Origin: Streptomyces sp. NRRL S-350
GTDB lineage: Bacteria; Actinomycetota; Actinomycetes; Streptomycetales; Streptomycetaceae
Direction of reading: 5' to 3'
DNA length: 16,846 nt
Assembly (NCBI RefSeq): GCF_000719705.1
Contig: NZ_JOHO01000094.1
Location: forward strand, 1-16,846
How positions within the stretch are numbered: position 1 is the stretch's first letter; each line of letters starts with the position of its first letter. The notes under the pieces were generated by a model that saw only the letters and a list, made by a program, of their open reading frames with translations, was not told the origin of the DNA and did no database searches. Of the stretch, positions 13,157-16,846 are shown piece by piece. A program made the translations under genes and the position numbers.

Positions 13157-15334
13157 TCAGCGGGAGGCGACGGCCCGACGACGCTGGCGCGAGTCGATCA
13201 ACAGGTCCTGGACGTGCCGCAGTTGGCGTCCGTCGCCGTCCTGTGAGTGGCGGGTCCAGGTGCCGTCCGGACCCAGGTGCCAGGACTCGGTCTCGTCCGA
13301 CATCCCGAGGTCGATCAGCCCGGACAGCTCGGCTCGGTGTGCCGGATCGGTGATCCGCAGCAGCGCCTCGATCCGGCGGTCCAGGTTGCGGTGCATCATG
13401 TCGGCGCTGCCGATCCAGACCTCCGGATCGCCGTTGTTGCCGAAGACGAACACCCGGGAGTGCTCCAGGAAGCGGCCCAGGATGCTGCGGACCCGGATGT
13501 TCTCGCTGAGCCCCGGCACGCCCGGGCGGATCGCCGAGATCCCGCGCACCCAGACGTCCACCGGCACGCCGGCCTGCGAGGCCCGGTACAGCGCGTCGAT
13601 CACGGCCTCGTCGACGATCGAGTTGACCTTGAGCTTCACGAACGCCGGCCGGCCCGCCTGGTGGTGGGCGATCTCGTTGTGGATCCGCGCGACCAGTCCG
13701 TCGCGCAGACCGCGCGGCGCGGTCAGCAGACGGCGGTAGGACTCGCGGCGCGAGTAGCCGGAGAGCCGGTTGAAGAGGTCCGAGAGGTCGGCGCCGACCT
13801 GCGGGTCGGAGGTGAGCAGGCCGAGGTCCTCGTACAGCCGGGCCGTCTTCGGGTGGTAGTTGCCCGTGCCCACGTGCGAGTAGCGCCGGAGGGTGTCGCC
13901 CTCCTGGCGGACCACCAGCGACAGCTTGCAGTGCGTCTTCAGCCCGACCAGGCCGTAGACCACGTGGCAGCCGGACTCCTCCAGCTTGCGGGCCCACTTG
14001 ATGTTGGCCTGCTCGTCGAAGCGCGCCTTGATCTCGACCAGCACCAGCACCTGCTTGCCGGACTCGGCCGCGTCGATGAGCGCGTCGACGATCGGCGAGT
14101 CGCCGGAGGTCCGGTACAGCGTCTGCTTGATCGCCAGCACGTCCGGATCGCCGGCCGCCTGCTCCAGGAAGGCCTGCACCGAGGTGGAGAAGCTGTCGTA
14201 CGGGTGGTGCAGCAGCACGTCGCGCTCGCGCATCGCCGCGAAGATGTCCGGCTGCGAGGCCGACTCGACGTCGGTCAGCCCGCGGGCCGTACCGGCCACG
14301 AACTTCGGGTACTTGAGCTCCGGCCGGTCCAGTTCGGCGATCCCGAACAGTCCGGTCAGGTCCAGCGGCCCGGGCAGCGGGAAGACCTCCGCCTCGGTGA
14401 TGTTCAGCTCCCGCACCAGCAGGTCCAGGATGTAGGGGTCGATCGACTCCTCGACCTCCAGCCGGACCGGCGGGCCGAAGCGCCGCCGCATCAGCTCCTT
14501 CTCCAGGGCCTTGAGGATGTTCTCGGTGTCGTCCTCCTCCACCTCCAGGTCCTCGTTGCGGGTGACGCGGAAGGCGTGGTGGGCCAGCACCTCCATCCCC
14601 GGGAACAGCTCCTCCAGGTGCGCGCCCATGACGTCCTCCAGCGGGACGTACCGCTGGGGCGAGGCCTCGAGGAAGCGGGCCAGCGACTGCGGCACCTTGA
14701 CCCGGGCGAAGTGCTTGTGCCCGGACACCGGGTTGCGCACCACGACCGCCAGGTTGAGCGAGAGCCCCGATATGTACGGGAAGGGGTGCGCCGGGTCGAC
14801 CGCCAGCGGGGTCAGGACCGGGAAGATCTTCTGCCGGAACAGCGAGTGCAGCCGCGCCTGCTCCTTCTCCGCCAGCTCCGCCCAGCGGACCACCTCGATG
14901 CCCTCGGTGGCGAGGTCCGGCAGCACCTCCTGCTGGAACGCGGCGGCGTGACGGGCCATCAACTCGCGCGAGCGGGTCCAGATCAGGTCCAGCACCTCGC
15001 GCGGCTGGAGGCCGGAGGCGCTGCGCTGGGCGACCCCGGTGGCGATCCGGCGCTTGAGGCCGGCCACCCGGACCATGAAGAACTCGTCCAGGTTGCTCGC
15101 GAATATCGCCAGGAACTTGGCCCGCTCCAGCAGCGGGATCCCCGAGTCCTCGGCAAGCTCCAGGACCCGCTCGTTGAACGCGAGCCAACTTCGCTCGCGG
15201 TCCAGGAAGCGGCCCTGCGGCAGCGCTTCGAACTCCTGCTCGTCCGCGGCCGGCAGCTCGGGCGGGATACCCAGCGCACTGGACATCCGGGCCGGCGGCC
15301 CCAGCGGCGCAGAGACGGGGCGGGGGATGCTCAT
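13157..15334 (-). CDS. ppk: Polyphosphate kinase Ppk (PPK1 type)
   Basis: The 725-residue PPK1 transfers the gamma phosphate of ATP to long-chain polyphosphate, reversibly. The N domain begins at [23 protein letters not shown] (41-63); [23 protein letters not shown] (74-96) and [27 protein letters not shown] (171-197) follow. The catalytic histidine in GLKTHCK (H468) forms the phosphohistidine, and H625 in [11 protein letters not shown] is the second key histidine; [21 protein letters not shown] (487-507) and [10 protein letters not shown] (648-657) are also conserved. The ATG at 15334 is chosen because GGAGGAG lies 9 bases upstream. In-frame starts farther upstream (near 15508) would add a low-GC3 stretch that reads as non-coding and covers the probable promoter. 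It is followed after 103 bases by the CHAD gene. Confidence 0.96.
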   Translation of the reverse strand: MSIPRPVSAPLGPPARMSSALGIPPELPAADEQEFEALPQGRFLDRERSWLAFNERVLELAEDSGIPLLERAKFLAIFASNLDEFFMVRVAGLKRRIATGVAQRSASGLQPREVLDLIWTRSRELMARHAAAFQQEVLPDLATEGIEVVRWAELAEKEQARLHSLFRQKIFPVLTPLAVDPAHPFPYISGLSLNLAVVVRNPVSGHKHFARVKVPQSLARFLEASPQRYVPLEDVMGAHLEELFPGMEVLAHHAFRVTRNEDLEVEEDDTENILKALEKELMRRRFGPPVRLEVEESIDPYILDLLVRELNITEAEVFPLPGPLDLTGLFGIAELDRPELKYPKFVAGTARGLTDVESASQPDIFAAMRERDVLLHHPYDSFSTSVQAFLEQAAGDPDVLAIKQTLYRTSGDSPIVDALIDAAESGKQVLVLVEIKARFDEQANIKWARKLEESGCHVVYGLVGLKTHCKLSLVVRQEGDTLRRYSHVGTGNYHPKTARLYEDLGLLTSDPQVGADLSDLFNRLSGYSRRESYRRLLTAPRGLRDGLVARIHNEIAHHQAGRPAFVKLKVNSIVDEAVIDALYRASQAGVPVDVWVRGISAIRPGVPGLSENIRVRSILGRFLEHSRVFVFGNNGDPEVWIGSADMMHRNLDRRIEALLRITDPAHRAELSGLIDLGMSDETESWHLGPDGTWTRHSQDGDGRQLRHVQDLLIDSRQRRRAVASR

Positions 15335-15525
15335 GGGCTCCAGCTCCTCCAGCAGCAGGACGGCGTCCGGACGCGAATGGCTCTGCGGGCCGTCGCCCTC
15401 GCCCCGGGCCGATCCCGGGAACAGCGCCCATCCGCCGGGCGCGGTCCGTACAGGACCGGCCGACGTCAGGCGGTCGACTCTGCACGAGCGAGACACTACG
15501 GACTTCATCCTGTGATCTTCGCGGC

Positions 15526-15547
15526 AGCAATTGAATCCACGGTAAAC
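15526..15547 (-). promoter_or_regulatory. Weak PHO-box-like repeat upstream of ppk
   Basis: Reading toward ppk, GTTTACCGTGG (15537-15547) is followed directly by ATTCAATTGCT (15526-15536), two 11-base units that partly match the GTTCACC PHO core (6 of 7 and about 4 of 7 positions). TTCAAT, 17 bases, CAGGAT is a possible overlapping promoter. S. coelicolor ppk is reported to be PhoP-controlled, which makes the weak match more credible. Confidence 0.4.
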
Positions 15548-15660
15548 ACCGCATGGCCAGGAGGAAAGCTGAGTCGGTCGGGGCAAGGGGCGATGCCGGA
15601 TTTGTCCCCTGCCCGCGACCGGGGCGGAACGGCTCGGATTCCTCGCAGACCGCCCTGCCG

Positions 15661-15700
15661 GGGTGCCGACCGTCCTGCCGAGGTGCCGACCGTCCTGCCG
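15661..15700. repeat. Two 20-base tandem repeats downstream of mshD
   Basis: GTGCCGACCGTCCTGCCG is repeated at 15663-15680 and 15683-15700 within 20-base units that differ at one base. A partial, diverged third copy precedes them (about 15647-15660). They begin four bases after the mshD stop codon on the minus strand. Confidence 0.85.
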
Positions 15701-15704
15701 GGGC

Positions 15705-16694
15705 TCAGGCCGACCGGCGGGCCCGGTACCGGGCGCGGTACATGAGGTCCACCTCGTGGACGACGAACCCCAGGCGCTCGTACACCCGCACGGCGGCCGG
15801 ATTGTCGGCGTCGACGTAGAGGAGGACGGTCTCCAGCGCGCGCTCGCCCGGGCCGGACCCGGTCAGGTGGCGCAGGCCCGCCGCAGTGAGCGCGCGGCCG
15901 AGGCCACTGCCCTGCTCCGCCGGGTCCACCCCGACCACGTACACCTCGCCCAGCTCCGGCTCCGTGGCAGTGGCCGGGTGCACCTTGGTCCAGTGGAAAC
16001 CGACCACCTTGCCGTCACGGGTGGCGAGGAAGAAGCCGGCCGGGTCGAACCAGGGCTCGGCGATCCGCTCGGCCAGGTCACGCTCGGTCCAGGAGCCCTG
16101 CTCCGGGTGATGGGCGAAGGCCAGGGCGTTCAGCCGCAGCCACTCGGCGTCGTCCTCCCCCGGCCGGAAGGTGCGGAGCTCGATGCCCTCGGGGACGGCC
16201 ACCACCTCCGTCTGCGGCCCGGTGCGGCGCATCTGCCGCAGTTCACGGACCAGCTCGGCCCCGTACGACTCGGCCAGGTGCCGGGCCGCCGGGTGGCCGC
16301 CGTGCACCCAGAAGTCCACCGCGTCGTGCCCGGCCGCATGGGCCCGCGCCAGCACGGCGTCCACCAGCGGACGGGCCAGCCCGCGGCCGCGGGCAGCCGG
16401 GTCGACCACCAGCTCGGCGGCCGGGTTGGCCGTCGGACCCGCGGCCGGGCTGTGCGGGACTTCGAGCTGACCGTAGGCGAGTACGGCATCGTCCTCGGTC
16501 TCGACCAGATGGGTGACGCCCGGCCGCGGCGTCTCCACGGCACGAAGCCGGAGTCGGCCCTGCTCGGAAACCGCCGCCCGCCCGTCCACCGCCTGGGCCT
16601 CCGCCAGAACACGCAAGGCGCCGTCACGCTGCTCCGGCCGGAGCACATCGTTCACGAGGACCGCTGTCCGGTCGTCCATGCACTGATCGTCCAT
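15705..16694 (-). CDS. mshD: Mycothiol synthase MshD
   Basis: The 329-residue protein contains two GNAT domains. The N-terminal one has [20 protein letters not shown] (about 96-115); the C-terminal one has [15 protein letters not shown] (255-269), both carrying the acetyl-CoA pyrophosphate loop. Family marks include [13 protein letters not shown] (188-200), [14 protein letters not shown] (215-228), GFHWTKVHP (232-240) and [20 protein letters not shown] (291-310). MshD acetylates Cys-GlcN-Ins, the last step of mycothiol synthesis, in the cytoplasm. The start is unclear: ATG at 16694 and 16679 begin nearly repeated [10 protein letters not shown] sequences and neither has a ribosome site. A -10-like TATTGT ends 6 bases before the ATG at 16694, so the message may be leaderless. 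Confidence 0.94.
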   Translation of the reverse strand: MDDQCMDDRTAVLVNDVLRPEQRDGALRVLAEAQAVDGRAAVSEQGRLRLRAVETPRPGVTHLVETEDDAVLAYGQLEVPHSPAAGPTANPAAELVVDPAARGRGLARPLVDAVLARAHAAGHDAVDFWVHGGHPAARHLAESYGAELVRELRQMRRTGPQTEVVAVPEGIELRTFRPGEDDAEWLRLNALAFAHHPEQGSWTERDLAERIAEPWFDPAGFFLATRDGKVVGFHWTKVHPATATEPELGEVYVVGVDPAEQGSGLGRALTAAGLRHLTGSGPGERALETVLLYVDADNPAAVRVYERLGFVVHEVDLMYRARYRARRSA

Positions 16695-16700
16695 GCACCG

Positions 16701-16706
16701 ACAATA
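16701..16706 (-). promoter_or_regulatory. Candidate -10 hexamer for a leaderless mshD transcript
   Basis: TATTGT on the minus strand ends 6 bases before the mshD ATG at 16694, so initiation would fall on or next to the A of the start codon. The matching -35 position (17-base spacer) overlaps the 5S terminator stem and is poor. The absence of a ribosome site agrees with leaderless translation, common in actinomycetes. Confidence 0.45.
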
Positions 16707-16722
16707 CGTCACCGGAAATGCA

Positions 16723-16756
16723 AAGAACCCCTGATCCGAGTGGATCAGGGGTTCTT
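16723..16756 (-). terminator. Terminator of the rRNA operon
   Basis: A perfect 15-bp inverted repeat (AAGAACCCCTGATCC at 16723-16737, its complement at 16742-16756) with a GAGT loop starts 10 bases after the 5S rRNA 3' end. The stem ends in TTCTTT-type bases on the transcribed minus strand, a good intrinsic terminator. Confidence 0.9.
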
Positions 16757-16765
16757 CTGAAGAAT

Positions 16766-16846
16766 TGTTCGGCGGCGTCCTACTCTCCCACAGGGTCCCC
16801 CCTGCAGTACCATCGGCGCTATGAGGCTTAGCTTCCGGGTTCGGAA
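16766..16846 (-). rRNA. rrf: 5S ribosomal RNA, 3' part (continues beyond the window)
   Basis: On the minus strand the sequence includes TTCCGAACCCGGAAGCTAAG, CGATGGTACTGCAGGGGG and GGAGAGTAGGACGCCGCC, the conserved central and 3' parts of actinobacterial 5S rRNA, ending GAACA. About 81 of roughly 118-120 nucleotides are present; the 5' end lies beyond position 16846. It marks the end of an rRNA operon transcribed toward mshD. Confidence 0.95.

Larger units (their letters stand above)
15335..15704. other. 370-base region between ppk and mshD: ppk leader and promoter, tandem repeats
   Basis: There is no gene here. The ppk-proximal part (15335-15505) is a GC-rich leader with reduced third-position GC if read as ppk. 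An AT-richer patch at about 15505-15550 carries the PHO-like repeats and probable promoter of ppk, and 15661-15700 holds two 20-base tandem repeats directly after the mshD stop codon. Confidence 0.6.

Noticed and set aside
15335..15586. Longer N-terminus of Ppk
   Set aside because: Third-position GC falls clearly below that of the gene body, the AT-rich promoter-like patch would be inside the frame, and ATG 15334 has a strong ribosome site.
13247..15745. Very long plus-strand open frame opposite ppk
   Set aside because: Antisense shadow; the translation is an Arg/Gln/Val/Leu-rich repetitive string without motifs, while the minus strand encodes full-length Ppk.
16130..16648. Alternative minus-frame protein overlapping mshD
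   Set aside because: Out-of-frame, Arg/Trp/Pro-rich translation; the mshD frame holds two complete GNAT domains.
1..16846. CRISPR array, insertion sequence, prophage or integrase
   Set aside because: No regularly spaced repeats, transposase motifs, att-like duplications or phage genes were seen; codon use looks uniform across the window.

Overview
The window is chromosomal DNA of a high-GC actinomycete, most likely Streptomyces or the close relative Kitasatospora. The reasons are the very high GC content with G/C-rich third codon positions, frequent GTG starts, a mycothiol synthase gene (mshD), an 11-bp-repeat PHO box of streptomycete type, and a 5S rRNA 3' end of actinobacterial type. From memory, the gene order closely follows the S. 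coelicolor stretch around SCO4131 to SCO4151; this was not checked by search.

Layout. (1) 148-1847: a small two-helix membrane protein on the minus strand is divergent from a secreted SLT plus NlpC/P60 wall hydrolase. This resembles the edge of a type-IV-secretion-like cluster that leaves the window on the left. (2) 2043-4421: a PAP2-family membrane phosphatase, a tiny CxCGW protein on the opposite strand, a LppX/LprG-like lipoprotein closed by a strong terminator, and a 62-residue conserved-type small protein. (3) 4468-4857: the copper-sensing repressor csoR (minus). (4) 5218-6839: a PhoU-like DUF47 protein and a PiT phosphate transporter (plus), ending at a perfect 12-bp hairpin shared with the converging pst operon. 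(5) 11149 down to 6998: pstS-pstC-pstA-pstB on the minus strand, the high-affinity phosphate ABC importer. It has a clear PHO box and promoter ahead of pstS and a stable hairpin between pstS and pstC. (6) 15334 down to 11376: ppk, a CHAD-domain protein and a Nudix hydrolase on the minus strand, a polyphosphate-related block upstream of pstS. (7) 16694-15705: mshD (minus), possibly leaderless. (8) 16766-16846: the 3' end of a minus-strand 5S rRNA with a 15-bp terminator hairpin, so an rRNA operon lies to the right and reads toward this region.

The core of the window (about 5.2-15.5 kb) is a phosphate-homeostasis island. It holds low-affinity metal-phosphate symport (PiT with its DUF47 partner), high-affinity ABC import (PstSCAB), phosphate storage as polyphosphate (Ppk), and two accessory proteins, CHAD and Nudix, of classes that bind or cut polyphosphate or nucleotide polyphosphates. 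The PstSCAB promoter carries the signature of PhoP control; a weaker PHO-like repeat precedes ppk.

Most genes here are recognisable. The least described parts are the left-edge secretion-like pair, the CHAD protein that appears to have lost both hallmark histidines, two very small conserved-type ORFs, and several regulatory structures: the csoR upstream dyad, the pstS-pstC hairpin and the candidate leaderless start of mshD. All functional statements come from reading motifs by eye; no database search was run.
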